A DNA stretch of 64,000 nucleotides from Larix kaempferi (Eukaryota > Streptophyta > Pinopsida > Pinales > Pinaceae). Below the pieces are notes generated by a model that worked only from the letters and a program-made list of their open reading frames with translations, searched no databases and was not told where the DNA came from. The position numbers and the translations under genes were made by a program. The stretch lies in the NCBI GenBank assembly GCA_027924585.1, contig BSBM01002120.1, forward strand, positions 976,501 to 1,040,500. The letters are read 5' to 3'. Positions 21,027 to 34,300 of this stretch are shown piece by piece; within the stretch, counting starts at the first letter, position 1; each line of letters begins with the position of its first letter.

Positions 21027-22091
21027 ATCATCCTCATCATGATGGGCATCTTTGAATGAGATGCAACTCTATCTTTATGCATCTAATGGACTACCTTACT
21101 TCGCACACATCAACTCAATATTTTTGCATTAGTAAAACTTCTTCATTTTTTGCATCATAACATATACTTCAAATTTGTCTATGTGCTTTTTTCTTAGAAC
21201 AATTATGATTGTGTGCATGTTGTCTATGATACTGTCATTCATTCCTCACGCACTTGTGCATCTTTTGTCTTTGTGCAATCATCATAGATTCACAACATCC
21301 TTGTGCGCATTTTCAGTTATTTCATTCCTCTTCTTTTGCACACTTGGCTCTCCCATTAGATCATATTGTTATGATTTCATGAGCTCTTGATGCCCCAAAA
21401 ATCTAAATCTCTATCTTCTAGCCTTTCACTTACACTTCCATATTCAAGCCTCAAGCCTCAAGCTTACTTTTATTCACCATCCTGACTTCTTATTTATACT
21501 TGTTCTATGTGGATGGTGATGTCCGCAAGTCAGTTGTGGTACCCTTTATTCCTTGATTTACATTTCTACCACTTGTCATCTTCTGTGCCACTGAGGTGTA
21601 ATCTCTTGTGGATCTTGCACATACTTGATCCTTTGGCTAGTGGGACTTGTGCCCATGCGGTTTGGTCTTGCACAACTTATGTACCATCACTTGTGGGTCT
21701 TGCGCATTTGATGTATAATTTTCTATGGAATTTGTACATATGATATCTTCAACCACTACACCCTTTTTGGTACTTGTGCATGCTTCGACAAATGAAAGCT
21801 TCTTCCAATTGGTGAGTCTTGCATGCATAAATGTTCAACCATTTCTTGTTGCAATATTCTTGTGCACTCCCAAATATTGACCAATCAACTCTTTGGCTTG
21901 CTTGTTCACTTTAACCTTTGTCCAACCAATTATTTGGATTGCTTGCACACTTGAACCTTTTTCCAACCAACTCTTTGAATTTTACCTTGAAGGAGTGTGA
22001 CTTGGTGGACTTGATGTCTACACATGTACAAGATGTTGTAGGATGCATTCCTTATGTACTTCTTCAAATTCGATATGATTGGTGCACTTAT
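21022..22091 (+). repeat. Non-coding repeat R2, plus-strand copy (part 1)
   Basis: This matches the reverse complement of 29630-30640. Shared stretches include ATCATCCTCATCATGATG (21027), the region around 21200-21390, and TTTTTCCAACCAA with CTTGGTGGACT (21955-22010). No protein is convincing. Copia-2 interrupts it at 22091; it resumes at 27872. Confidence 0.75.
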
Positions 22092-22788
22092 TGTGAAAAT
22101 CAAATCACATCCAAGAACTAATCAAGAAATTACACTCTCTCATATAACAAATCTCACACAACTAGTCAAAAGACACAAACATTATGCACAAGAGTAGATT
22201 TCTATATTACTTCTCATGAATAGAATTAAATCATCCAACATATGAATGTAATAGGCTATCATTAACTAAATTTATAGCAGAAAATTGAATGGCTAAAGAT
22301 GCCAAGCAAAGCTCCTAATCATCAGACTTGCTAAATATGCCCATCCCCCCTAGGTGGCAAGTTGACTTTCCAATTCAGCCCAAAAGCTCATGAATTGCTA
22401 ATTTAGTGAGATGAAGGTGAAATATAGATAAAAAAAAATGCCAAATATGAATTTTGGGTGGAAATAAAATTAAGGAAATGTTTTGGTGTAAAAAACACTT
22501 TCCTAGGTTGACTAGCTTTTCCCTATGCAGGAAAAAGCAGTAAAAAGCAACAGTTTTCCACAAGTGTACCTTTCTTCCTCAAACCTTATCCAGAAATCTT
22601 TAGGAAGGCACCCAAGTGGCCTAGGTTGCTTGTATATCACACCATGGATGTATTTTAGCCTCTCATATTGCCTTGTGGTCCACACAATGGCAATTTTCTT
22701 ATTTATTACATAGAATTAACTAATACAAGAATAATTAATTCATCTTATGTAAATAAATGAATGGTAGGAAGGCTTAATTATTCCAACA
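22092..22788 (-). repeat. Copia-2 3' LTR
   Basis: The plus strand begins TGTGAAAAT and ends TTCCAACA. It pairs with 27171-27866. Confidence 0.92.
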
Positions 22789-22799
22789 CCCCCTCTTAA
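22789..22799 (-). other. Copia-2 polypurine tract
   Basis: The plus strand CCCCCTCTTAA reads as TTAAGAGGGGG on the element strand, directly before its 3' LTR. Confidence 0.85.
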
Positions 22800-22978
22800 G
22801 TCTGACTTAAATAATCTAAATATCAGAAAATAAAATACTAAGGGCCCAGTAACAAGACTTGGTCACCACATACAAAATATTGTCGGTCCACAAAACAAGG
22901 ATAGAAGGAAAACCTCATGGGAAAAACCTTCCCTCAAAGCATGGACATATCAAAATTTAAAGGTTTCTGATCAACCCT

Positions 22979-25900
22979 TCACTCCACCACATGTTCAACC
23001 ATCCCAAGCAGTGATCTAAGATAGCTGAATGTCTTCTCTGTGAAAGCCTTGGTGAAGATATCTGCAGTTTGCTCAGTTGGGGCACAATACTGCAAATCTA
23101 TGATCTCATCATGCACTAGGCCTATGATGTAGTGCATATGAATCTCTATTTGACGGTTCATTTGCCTCTATATTGGATCACATGAAACTCTAATGGCACT
23201 CTGGTCGTCACAATAAATGACAGTAGGAGTACTGAAAGAAATCTCAAACTCAGACAAAATCCCCTGCAACCAAACACATTGTGTAGCAGCATTCACTGCT
23301 CCTCTGTACTCTTCCTCCATTGAAGATAGAGCTATGGCATTCTATTTCATGCTGGAATAGCAAACAGGGCCACCTCCAAGCATGAATACAAATCCTAATT
23401 TGGATTTCTTGTCAAGGCTATCACCATCCGAATCCAAATCTGTGAAACCCAAGAGATCTAAGCTCGAATCTGCCACATAGTGAATCCCATCACTCTTTGT
23501 GCCCTGCACATAATGAAGGATTATTTTTGCATCCCTCCAATGTAACTCATGCGGCTACTCTATATATCTAGATGCCACACTCACAGCATATGCAAGATCT
23601 GGTCTAGTGTGTGTCAAGTAGAGCAAGCTGCCAATCAACTGTCTGTATAGAGTACTGTAAAAAAGTGGTGTAGATTCTACTTCTTCCATTCTAACTCCAG
23701 AAAGGAATGGAGTCTTAGAAGGCTTGCAATCATCCATCTTAAACTTCTTTAATAGATCATAAGCATACTTTGACTGACATACCTTGGTTCCTTCTTTTGT
23801 TTGAGAAATCTCAAACCCCAAAAATTGCTTAAGAATTCGCAAGTCACTCATGGAGAATGCTTGGTGCATTGCGGTCTTTAGTGATGCTGTTGTTCAGTGC
23901 TATCACTTGTGATCAGCAAATCATCAACTTACAACACTATTAACATAATAAAACCAATAGAAAACTTCATATAGACATTTGGTTTATATTTACACCGAAC
24001 ATAGGATTGTGACAACGAAAAACTGTCCATCTTTGCATACCAAGCCCTGGGGGCTTGCTTGAGTCCATACAAAGATTTTTTCAACCTGAAAACAAGGTTT
24101 AGATCTAATGTGTACCCCTGTGGCTGCTGCATATATATTTCTTCTTCAAGCTCCCCATGGAGGAAATCACTTTTCACATCCATGTGATGTACTTCCCACC
24201 ACTTGGAAGCTGCCACTGCCAAAAATAGTCTAATGGAGTTTTTCTAAGCTACCGGTGCAAATGTTTCATCATAATAAAGTCCTTGAACTTGAGAATACCC
24301 CTTTTCTACCAGCCTTGATTTGTACTTAATGTTTGTACCATCCGCTGCACATTTAGTCTTATAAATCCATTTGCATCTTACCAAGTTTCTGCCTATGGGG
24401 AGCTTGACTAGCTCCCAAGTTTCATTCTTCTGCAATGATTGAAACTCCTCATCCATAGCAATATGCCATCTAGGATCATGTGAGGCATCCTCATATGTTT
24501 TTGGATGAGAATCTATCATCATATAGCACTTCTCAGAAAGATAAGGATCATTCACATTGAGATCAGTCTCAAACTATGATCCAGTCCTTCTTTGGTCATG
24601 AGGGTTGCCTGCTAGTTCACCTGCTGCTTGCAAAGTTTTTGCAACCCACTTAGGCCTTGTAGGTGAGTTAGCATCTGCAATAAATTGATCCTCATCATCA
24701 TAAATATCAAAATAAAAAATATCAAGAACATCACTTACTTATTCTTCAGTCGGTGGTGAAGATGAATCTCCAATTTCTGCGCTCTGAGAGGGATCTTCCT
24801 CAAACTACACACTTCTTTCGATGAATGCTTTATGAGTGTTCATGTTCAGTAGCTTATAAGGTTTGGATTCCTCTAAATATCCAACAAACAAACATGGTTC
24901 TCTTTGGGGCTGCATAGCCCTCCTCTTCTCAATCAAAATCCTAGCCCAAGCCTTTGAGCCAAAAATCCTGAAATGGGAGATGTCAGGTTTGTGACCTATC
25001 CAAGCCTCGAGAGGAGTGATACCTTTGAGAGATTTGTGTGGCACTCTATTCTGAATATAGGTGGCACAATTTATTGCTTCATCCCATAGCTTAGGAGACA
25101 AATCTTTTTCCTCAAGCATGCATGTGGCCATCTCCTTAAGAGATCTATTCTTCCTCTCAGCAACCCCATTTTGTTGAGGTGTATATGGAACTGTATGTTG
25201 CATCTGTATGCTCGATGAAGCAAAAAATTGCTGAAACTATGATTTCACATACTCACCGCCATTATCATATCTTAACACTTTTATATGCCTACCAAATTGA
25301 TTCTCAACTGAGGCTTTGAATAACTTGAATAACCCAAAAACTTATGATTTAAGCTTGATGAAATAAATCCAACAATACTTGCTGAAATCATCTATGAATG
25401 TGAGAATATATTTTGTTGAATTCAATGACTCATGAGGAAATGAACCTGATATATCAGAGTGTATAAGTTCCAATGGTGAAGTGGTTCTTTCAGTGGTAGA
25501 TCTACCATACTTATGCTCAGGATCTTTTCCTAGGATGCAAGATTGACAAACACCTTTGGAAAATTTGATATTGGGCAGCCCTATAACCATTTCTTTCTCA
25601 TGAAGTTGGGAAAGGTATTTGTAGTTTATATGGCCAAATATTTCATGCCATAGCTTGCTGGACTCATTGGAATGGGTTAATAGAGTAGAAGGTGAGTTTG
25701 GAAAAAAATGAGAAAGTTTGTAAATTCTAGAACAATGATCAATAGTACCAAATGCAATAATTTTTCCTGTTGAAATTTATGCTATTTCAACTTATTGGGG
25801 GTAAAGGATACTCTCTTGGGAAACCCTATATGGGTCATCTGATATATTGAAAGTAGGTTTGCAGCAAGTCCAAGGACATATAAAACATTATTAAATGACC

Positions 25901-27050
25901 CAAACTCAAGATCTAAGCTACCTTTGCCTTTGCTAGAAGTTTCAGAATTGTCTCCCAATACAATGTTCAGACCACTGGAAGAGTCAAGTGAAGTAAAATG
26001 ATTACTTGACGACACCATGTGTCTTGAAGCACCGAAATCAATGATGAATGATGAAGATTGGGAAGTGCTGGCCATCAGTGCTTGAACTCTCTCTTTGTCA
26101 TCGGAATTTGATCCTCCATCCTTCCTCCTTGAGATCTCTAGGAGAGGGATATTGGCTTTCTCCAATAGTTGAGTTAATTGGTCGATGGTGTTCTTCATGC
26201 AAGAGCTTTCAGGATGAAATCCCTTGCTGCAATAATTGCACTTTTTCCTCTCATTCTTTTTGTTCGGATTCTTCTTGAAGTTTGATGACTCTCCATTAAA
26301 ATTATGCTTGTCTTTCCACTCACTGGTGGGCTTCTTGAAGTTTCCTTTCTTCTTACCTTTCAAATTTTTTGAGTCTCCAACATCTAGACATTGGTCTTTG
26401 GATGGATTTTTAATGGCTCCCATTAAGACCAAATTGTCTTTTTCTTGTGTTAATGACTCCATGAATTCTGAATGTGACAGGCTCTTCCAATTTTTAATTG
26501 CTTTTTGGGTGGAATGGAAGGTGGAAACAAAAATTTATTCTGGGCCAAGATTGGACAGAATGGCCAAAACTAATCGCTCATCTTTATTGTCTATTCCACA
26601 TTGCTTCAGCTGCAATACAAGAGACTTGAATTTGGAGAAGAAGTATTGTATATTATCAAAATTTTACGGACTCAAAGAAAATAGCTCGTTATCCAATTGG
26701 TGGCCTCCCAATTCATCGATTTTACTGAACAGTTCTTGAAGTTTCAACCATACTTCATTGGGTGAAGTGAGGCCATCAAGATGAAATAAGAGTTCTATGG
26801 ATGTAGTGAGACATAACAGCCCATAGGCTTCATCCCTTTGATTATGCCATTTAGATTTCTCCACTGCTGAGGTTGGCTCAACTTCTGTTGCCATGGTCAC
26901 CGTGTAGAGCCCTTTGCTCCTCAGTAGAATCTCCATCTGTGCTTTCCGATCAAAGTAATTGAAAGGAGTGAGGATGATATGTTGTGTATGATCCATTATT
27001 GCAACTGATATAAACTTATGGATTGATTTTAGAACACTTTTGGATTCCAA
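22979..27050 (-). pseudogene. Copia-2 gag-pol, multiply broken
   Basis: Reading leftwards: gag from ATG 27050 (MESKSVLKSIHKF); a second gag/nucleocapsid block 26462-25782 with CCHC knuckle CNYCSKGFHPESSC and a protease site reading IIDFGASRHM, where the serine after the catalytic Asp is Phe; pre-integrase and integrase start 25590-25342 (GVCQSCILGK, ELIHSDISG, TFIDDFSK); integrase and linker 25203-24805 ([24 protein letters not shown]); reverse transcriptase 24555-23929 (CKWIYKTK, DYDETFAPVA-like, [24 protein letters not shown]); the catalytic YVDD reads stop-VDD because TAA replaces Tyr at 23931-23929; RT end 23869-23555; RNase H tail 23161-22979 with an altered HYI..LVHDEIIDL ending. The conserved order identifies copia; at least six breaks make it inactive. 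Confidence 0.92.
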
Positions 27051-27158
27051 AATGTGCCCTGTAGAGAATAGAAGCCACCCGATGAATTGAGCAATGCACC
27101 CTTCCTAATACTGTTGGATCCTGCAAGATAATCAATAGATGAAAGGAATAGCTTGATG

Positions 27159-27170
27159 GCTCTAATACTA
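27159..27170 (-). other. Copia-2 primer-binding site, degraded
   Basis: GCTCTAATACTA on the plus strand differs at two positions from the complement of the initiator-Met tRNA site. Confidence 0.75.
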
Positions 27171-27866
27171 TGTTAAAATCTGATCACAACCAAGAACTGA
27201 TCAATAAATTACACTCTCTCATATAAAAAATCTCACACAACTAGTCAAAAGACACAAAAATTATGCACAATAGTAGATTTCTGTATTAATTCTCATGAAT
27301 AGAATTACATCAGCCAACATATGAATGAAATAGGATGTCATTAAATAAAATTACAACATAAAATCAAATGGCTAAAGATGCCAAACAAAGCTCCTAACCA
27401 TCAGACTTGCTAAATATGCCCATCTCCCCTAGGTGGCAAGTTGACTTTCCAAATCAACCCAAAAGCTCACGAATTGTGAATTTAGTGAGCTGAAGGTGAA
27501 ATATAGATAAAAAAAATGCCAAATATGAATTTTGGGTGGAATTAACATTAAGGAAAGTTTTTGTTGTAAAAAACACTTTCCTAGGTTGACTAGCTTTTCC
27601 CTATGCAGGAAAAAGTAGTAAAAAGTAGCAATTTTCCACAACTGCGCCTTTCTTCCTCAAACCTTATCTAGAAATCCTTAGGAAGGTGCCCAAGTGGCCC
27701 AAGTGGCTTGTAGATCACACCATGGATGTATTTTAGCCTCTCATATTTCCTTGTGGTCCACACAATGGCAATTTCCTTATTTATTACATAGAATTAACTA
27801 ATACAAGATTAATTAATGCATCTTATGTAAATAAATCAATGCTAGGAAGGCTTAATTATTCCAACA
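27171..27866 (-). repeat. Copia-2 5' LTR
   Basis: The plus strand begins TGTTAAAAT and ends TTCCAACA, next to the primer-binding site. Confidence 0.92.
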
Positions 27867-27871
27867 CTTAT

Positions 27872-28030
27872 GGTTATACTTCTTTAGACCAGAATCAATA
27901 CATTTATTCTTCTTTCTTGTGCATATACTTCTTCAAAGTATCTTCCATATATTTGTTTAGACTAGAATAGGAATACTAATTAGTTTACATCCTCTTTGAC
28001 ATTAATTTACATCAATGACAACCAAATTTC
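27872..28030 (+). repeat. Non-coding repeat R2, plus-strand copy (part 2)
   Basis: Resumes after copia-2 with ATACTTCTTTAGACTAG-like phrases and TTTGACATTAAT, matching the reverse complement of about 29340-29560. Confidence 0.6.
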
Positions 28031-29159
28031 AACACGTCTATTACAAATATCATTAAAATTGCTAAACTTTTTCCAAGCTTTGTTAATGACAAGGATAACC
28101 AATACTTGATGGTGCATAACAAGAGAGAAACAAAAGAAAACATGATGCATTATAAACTCTAAAGTACCTTCCGAACCTTATACATCAGGGGGCATCTATT
28201 AATGCCTAAATTTCACACACAAGCAACATTTTGGTGATTCTTGCAGTAGGGCATCATCAAGACAAATAATTAAATTGACCAAATGCATCCCCAACAAATA
28301 CACAAGACAACATGAGTCTGAAATGTCCAAGTTTGGTCAAAACAAGAGATCATGTGGCTAAACCATTGCTAGCCCGTGCTATAGCGTAGGTTATCAGTTC
28401 AGTGCCCATGTGATACTAGCATGACTATTCCTTCAATAGTAATGCTACTATCAAAATGGTAGGAACACTTGCTTCCTATGGTGAATTGAAGCCTCCATCA
28501 CCTCCAAGGATTAGAATTTGTCTCCTCACACACTTGGTGGCATTAAATATCCCCGTTCGTTTACCTTGGAACTAGTTCATGGAGGATATGGGTTCACATT
28601 TCGATCTAGTTCTTTGTGTGCCACCTCTTGGCCTATATAAGGAATCCATTGGCATGCATTTTGTAGAGAGAAATATAGATCAATCTTACGCTGATGGATT
28701 TGTGTTGGATATTCCTCATATCCCACCTCTTCCTACCTTTGTAAGCATTCCCAAGCTCCTGTGCCACCTTCCTTCAAAGGGAAATATTTCTTCTTCATTG
28801 TTTTACCATTCACTTAGCATATAGTTTGGACAAAAAAAAACTCGCTAAGGAAGATTGTTGGCTTCCCTTGAATCCCACACCTCCTATGTATTGTACATCT
28901 TTACCATTGGGAAATACAAAGTGGTTTGGAATACCGTGGATTGTTGTTGGAGATTGCATTCTCCCCATATCTCTTTTATTTTTTACATTTTATTCAAGCT
29001 TCCTTGTTTTATGTGAATCCCACTAACAATCTATTGTAGGATCACTTGGAGGAAAACCAACCACACTCCATAGGGGCTCCAAGGACTAATTCCTTGCTAC
29101 AACCTACAAGGGCTAGCCCCTTACCAAATGGAAGAGTGCACACTTATGCAATTTTTTCC
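28031..29159. other. Stretch without recognisable gene
   Basis: Mixed-composition DNA between the two R2 copies. Short open frames at 28579-28824 and 28826-29026 (plus strand) lie in tandem but show no motif I recognise. Confidence 0.4.
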
Positions 29160-29335
29160 ACAACACCACCTCCCCCACATCCTCTCCCTTTTCCTCCCCC
29201 CCCTCCTACACCTTCTCCTCCTCGTCCTACACCTTACCTACTAACTTCCCATTTTCCTCCCCCTCTTCCTCCTTGATATCCCCCTCCTACTCCTCTGCCT
29301 CACCCCCACCCACTCTTCCTCCTATTGAACTTTTG
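29160..29335. repeat. Short polypyrimidine tract
   Basis: A CCT/CTC-rich run of about 170 bases, similar in composition to the long tracts at 17007 and 31390. Confidence 0.85.
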
Positions 29336-30640
29336 TTGTCATTGATGTCAACTAATGTCCAAGAGGATGTCAACTCATTCATTCTGAATCATTAATGTCA
29401 ATTGATGTCAAAGTGGATGGAATATTCCTATGGTAGTTTGAAGATGTATATGGGAGCCACCTTGAAGTGGTATATGTGCAAAAAAGACAAAGAATATGGA
29501 TTCTAGTATAAAGAAGTATATCCAGAAGTACATCCAATTTAAAAAAGTATATTTCGTAGGAACATCATACATATCCAGTTTGAAGAAGTACATAACATAC
29601 ATCTAGTACATAATGTACACTGACGAGATCTCAGTCCACCAAGCCATACTCCTTCAATGTAAAAGTCAAAGAATTGGTTGGAAAAAGGTACAAGTGCGCA
29701 AGCAAGCAAAATAGTTGGTTGGACAAAGGTACAAGTGTGCAATCAGGCCAAGGAGTTGGTTGGACAATGGTTCAAGTGTGCAAGCAATTCAACAATCCAT
29801 TGGATAAGCAAGCAACATGGAACTACAAATGGTTGAACAATTATAAAAATTCTAAAATCCCACAAACCTCACCAATCAGAATAACCTTTCTGTTGTTAAA
29901 GCACACACAAGTTCCAAGAAGGGTGTAGTGATTGAAGTGAGTATATGCGCAAATTCCATAGCCAATGATACAACAAGTGCACAATACCCACAAGTGATGG
30001 TACAACAAGGGTTGAATTCCCACCAAATTGAAGACCATGTATGCATAAGACCCACAAGAAATGACACATTAGTAGTGCACAATAAGATATGTGGCAGTAG
30101 CATAATCCGTCAAGCAAGGAAGAGGGAATGCCATTACTAACTTGTGGACATACAATCCATGCATGACATGTGTAAATAAGAAACCAAGTTGGAGATTTGA
30201 AGTAAGCTTGATAGTAAGTACGCAAATATTGTAAGTGGAAGATACAAATTTATATTTGGGGTATCAAGGGATCGAGGAATCAGAATAGCATGATCTAGAC
30301 GAAGAGCCAAGTGCACACATGCAGAGGAATGTTATAGCTAGTGGTGCACAGAGTGATGTCGTAGGTCTGTGATGATTGTGCAAAGATAGAAATGTAGAAT
30401 GCAAAGTATGCGCAATTGCACGAGGATTGAATGATAGTATCACAAACAACATCCATAGAGTCACAGATTCTCTATGATAGATCCACGTAGAAACATAATT
30501 GAAGTATATCAAAAGATGCACATAAGTATAGTTGATGGACGAAGTTTGAATTGAAGTGTGCGAAGTGAATATGTTCATCAATGCGCAAAAACAAAGCAGT
30601 AGTGGAATCAAGTATACACATCATGATGAGGATGATTTGA
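29336..30640 (-). repeat. Non-coding repeat R2, inverted copy
   Basis: The reverse complement matches 21022-22091 plus 27872-28030. Inside, a unit of about 50 bases with GTTGGTTGGACAAAGGTAC and AAGTGTGCAA is repeated about three times (29660-29790). The copy is uninterrupted, so it shows what the other copy looked like before copia-2 arrived. Confidence 0.75.
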
Positions 30641-31389
30641 GACAAGTGCATTAAACGAAAAGGATGAATCATATGATGCACAATATGTTGCAGATTTTTT
30701 GATAGACTATGGAGCTTAAACCGAACAAACACATCTCAAAAAGTGTGTAGTTCCATCTGATACTACTGCACCACATCATAATATTAAATCTTGGGGTAGA
30801 CTGCATGATCAGTTGAAGTAGCACGCAGCATAAGAAGTGTGACATTAGTTAAAAGTGAAGTGTTGAGTGGAATGAGAACTCAAGTCATGTATGCAGCAAA
30901 GTGACAGTAATTCTATTGAATACAAAGGGTGCACACAATAGAATGAACATTAGAAGATTAGATGTGTGCGTAAATCAGAAGTTCACCAGAGTAACATCTT
31001 AGTTTGTATATCTAGGCAGTAAGACAGGGAAAGGATAAGGGGGTCATACCCTCCTTCCAGTTGGTGCTACACAACACAAGGATTTGGTGATTCCTTGAGG
31101 TCAATGCCTGTAAAACCAGGGGGTTGGTGCCTCCTTCCAATTGGTGCTGGTAAACACAGGAAGTTGGTGATTCCTTGAATGCAATCTTTAAATTTATAGA
31201 AGAGTATTATGTGGTTTTCTCCCATTTGGGTTTCCACGTAAAAATTATGCGTCTTATGTGTTCTTTGATTTGCACATATGTGACTGAATGCTTACTTTTG
31301 ATGAATGCATAAATTATGATCAATATTAATTTCAAAACAATTTCTTAAAGAAGTTAAAATTGTTCATAACTTTGCTAATATTGATTCAC
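30641..31389. repeat. Possible copia LTR fragment with an 80-bp direct repeat
   Basis: CTCCTTCCA(G/A)TTGGTGCT occurs at 31051 and 31131 inside a duplicated unit of about 80 bases. It is followed by GTGGTTTTCTCCCATTTGGG and TTTCCACGTAAA, a phrase common in the R/U5 part of plant copia LTRs. Edges and target duplication were not found, so the call is tentative. Confidence 0.4.
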
Positions 31390-34300
31390 CTCCCCTCTGA
31401 GTATTAAATCGATTTGAACTCCTCCCTTCCAACTTCCCCTCATCCTCGTCTACCTCCCCCACCACCTCCCCCACCTATGGCTCCACCTCCTCCTACTTCC
31501 CCACATCCCCCTTGCTCATGTTCTCCTCCATCTCCTCATCACCCAAACCCTCATTCCCCCAAGCCCCCCCCACCTCCTCGTCCTCTTCACCCTCTTTCAT
31601 CGCCCCACCTTTCAACACCTCCCACTCCTACCACTCCTCCTCCACCTTTACCTCCTTCCCCTCCTCCTCTCCCTATGTCATTCTCTCCTCTTTTTCCTCC
31701 ACCTCCACCTCCCTCTAGCATTTTCATCCTCCTCTTCCTCCCCCTCTACCTCCTCTCTTCCTCTGCACCCCCTTTTCCGCCCCCTGCTCCTCCTCACCCA
31801 CCCCTCCCACTGCTCCCCCTCCTCCAACTCTCTATCCTCTTCCTCCCCCTCCTACAAATCCCTCTCCCTTACTGTTCCCCCTCCTCCAAATACCTATCCC
31901 TTACCCCTCCCCCTCCTCCTCCTCCTCCCCCCCATCCTCCCCCCTCCTACTCCTCCCCATCATCCACCCCCTCCCCCTCTTCCTCCCCCATACCTTCTCT
32001 CCATGTTCACCTCTCACCCCTCCTCATCCTCCTCCATTTCCCTCTCTCCTCTCTCCTCCTCCTCCCTTTCCCTCTCTCCTCCTCCTTCACTTCCTCCTCC
32101 ACCTCCTCCCCTCCTCCCCCCCACCTCTACCATAAATCTCTCCTTTCTACTCCACCACCTTTTAATACCTTCCTCCTCCTCATCCTAACCCCCCTCCTCC
32201 TCCTCCCCTGAACCCCCATACTCATCCCCCTACCCCTCACCCTCCTATGCCCACACCTACCCATCCTCCTCCTCTACCTCCTCCCACTCATCCTCCCTTT
32301 TTTCTACATCCTTCCCCCCCTCTCCCACTCCCCCTCTAAATCCCCCTCCTACGCTTCCCCCTCCTACTCCTCCTTCCCCAACAACTCTTCCTCCTCTCCT
32401 ACCTCCTCCCATGCCTCCTCCCCCTCCACCTCCACCACCTCTACCACCCCCATCCTCCCACTCACACCGTATGCCCACTCTCCCTCCTACCCATCCCCTC
32501 TACCTCACTTACCTCCTGATGCTCCCCCTTCGCCTCCTTCCACTCCCAACTCTCACTATAGCCCCTCGTCCCCATCCCCCTCTAGCCTTTCTCCTCCTCC
32601 TCCTCATACTCCCTTTCTCTAGAGTGTCCCCATCATCATCCCCTTCCTATTCCACCTTTACCCACCCACTACCACTCCCACTCCCTCTCCTACCCATCCT
32701 TCACTCACTCATCCTCCTCCTACCCCTCTTCCATCACCTCCCCCTCCATAGCCTCCCCTTCCTCTCCATCCTCCACCCCCCACCACTCCCCCCTCCCCCT
32801 CCCCCCTCCTACCCTTGCTCCTTTACCTCACCTTCCCCCTCCTCCTCCTCCTCCCCCAACAAATGCTTTTCCTCCCCCGTCTCCTCCCCTACCTCCTCCT
32901 CCTTCACTGCTACCCCCTACTCTCTCTTCACCTCCTCCTCCACCTCCCACTCATACCTTCAACCCTCCCTACACTCCCCTACCACTCTGCCTCCTATCCA
33001 TCCCCCTCTGCCTCCCCTTCCTCCTCCTCCTCCTCACCAGAAAAACCCTCTTCCTCCCTTCCCTCCTCACCCCCTACTCTTCCTCCTACCCCCAATTCCA
33101 CCTTCTCCACCCTCCTCCCCATCCTCCTCTACCTACTTCTACTCCCCCTCCCCTTCCTCCCCAACAACTCCTCTTCCTCCACTACCTCATACAATGCATC
33201 CTCCCCCTTCACCTCCTCCTTATTCACCCATGCCCCCCCCTCCTCCTACTTCACCTCCTCCTCTTCCTCTTCCCACTCCCTCCTTCAATTTGCCCCCCAC
33301 TATCCCTCCTATACATCCCCCTCTACCTCCCCTTCCGCTTGCCCCTCCACCTCCTCCTCCCTCAATAAATCTTCTTCTTCCCATGCCTCCTCCCTACCAT
33401 CCTTCCACCCCCTCTTCCTCCTCCTCCCACTCTTGCCTTTGCTCCCTACCCCTACACACACTCCTCCCATGCCTCCTCTCCATCCACCTCCTCGTCCTCT
33501 TCCCCTATCCCTCCTTCTTCCCATTCACCTACTCCTCCTCCTCCTCCTCGCACTCCTTCCTTCCCCCCCCTCCCCCCACTCAACCTCCCACTTCCCCTCC
33601 TACCCATCTCCCTCTACCTCCCCTTCCACTTCCTAATCCTCCACCCCAAACGAATCCTCTTCCTCCCTTACATCCTTCACCCCCCATCTTCTTCCTCCTT
33701 CCACTCCTTCCTTCCTCCACTAACCCTCTAGCTCTGTCTCTTACCCTTCCCCCTCCTCCTCCTCCCCCAATAACTCCTCTTCCTCCCCTACCTCCACCTC
33801 CTCCTTCCCCCCACCTCCTCCCCCTCCTCCCCACCTTTCCACCTCTTCTCCCTCATCCAAATCTCACCTTCCCCCCTCCCCCCTCCACCACCTCCTCCCC
33901 ATACCCCTCTACCTCGGTGGGGCCTTATCTACCTCCCATTAAAAATTCTCCTCCTCCTCCCCCAATAAATCCTCTTCCACCCCTACCTCCTCCCCCTCCT
34001 CCTATGCCCCCACCCACCCTCCTTCCCCGCCTCTTATGCCTCATCCAACTCCTACATCACCCTCTCCCCCCAATCCCCCTCCCACTGCTACTTCCCCCTC
34101 TCCCCTCGATTCCCCTCCCAATCCCCCCTACTAGCCATCCCGCTCTACCTCCCCTTGATCCTCCTCCTCCTTATCCCCAAACAACTCTTATTCCTTCCCT
34201 ACCTCCTCCTTTGCCTACTTTTTGCTCCACTCTTCGTCCTCCTCTCACTCCCACCTCCCCATGAAGCCCTTCCTCCCCATCCCCCTCTACCTCCTTATCC

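Larger units (their letters stand above)
22087..27871 (-). mobile_element. Copia-2: old, full-length but decayed Ty1/copia element, target duplication CTTAT
   Basis: Minus-strand element. 5' LTR is on the right (27866-27171), a degraded primer-binding site next to it (27159-27170), decayed gag-pol 27050-22979, polypurine tract at 22789-22799, 3' LTR on the left (22788-22092). CTTAT flanks both outer ends (22087-22091 and 27867-27871). By eye the LTRs differ at roughly 55 to 60 of about 697 positions plus small indels, near 8 percent, about ten times the divergence of the copia-1 LTRs. Confidence 0.95.

Noticed and set aside
21175-21390. 71-codon frame with a hydrophobic N-terminus
   Set aside because: It is part of the R2 repeat. 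The inverted copy reads differently, and no start context or conservation supports a gene.
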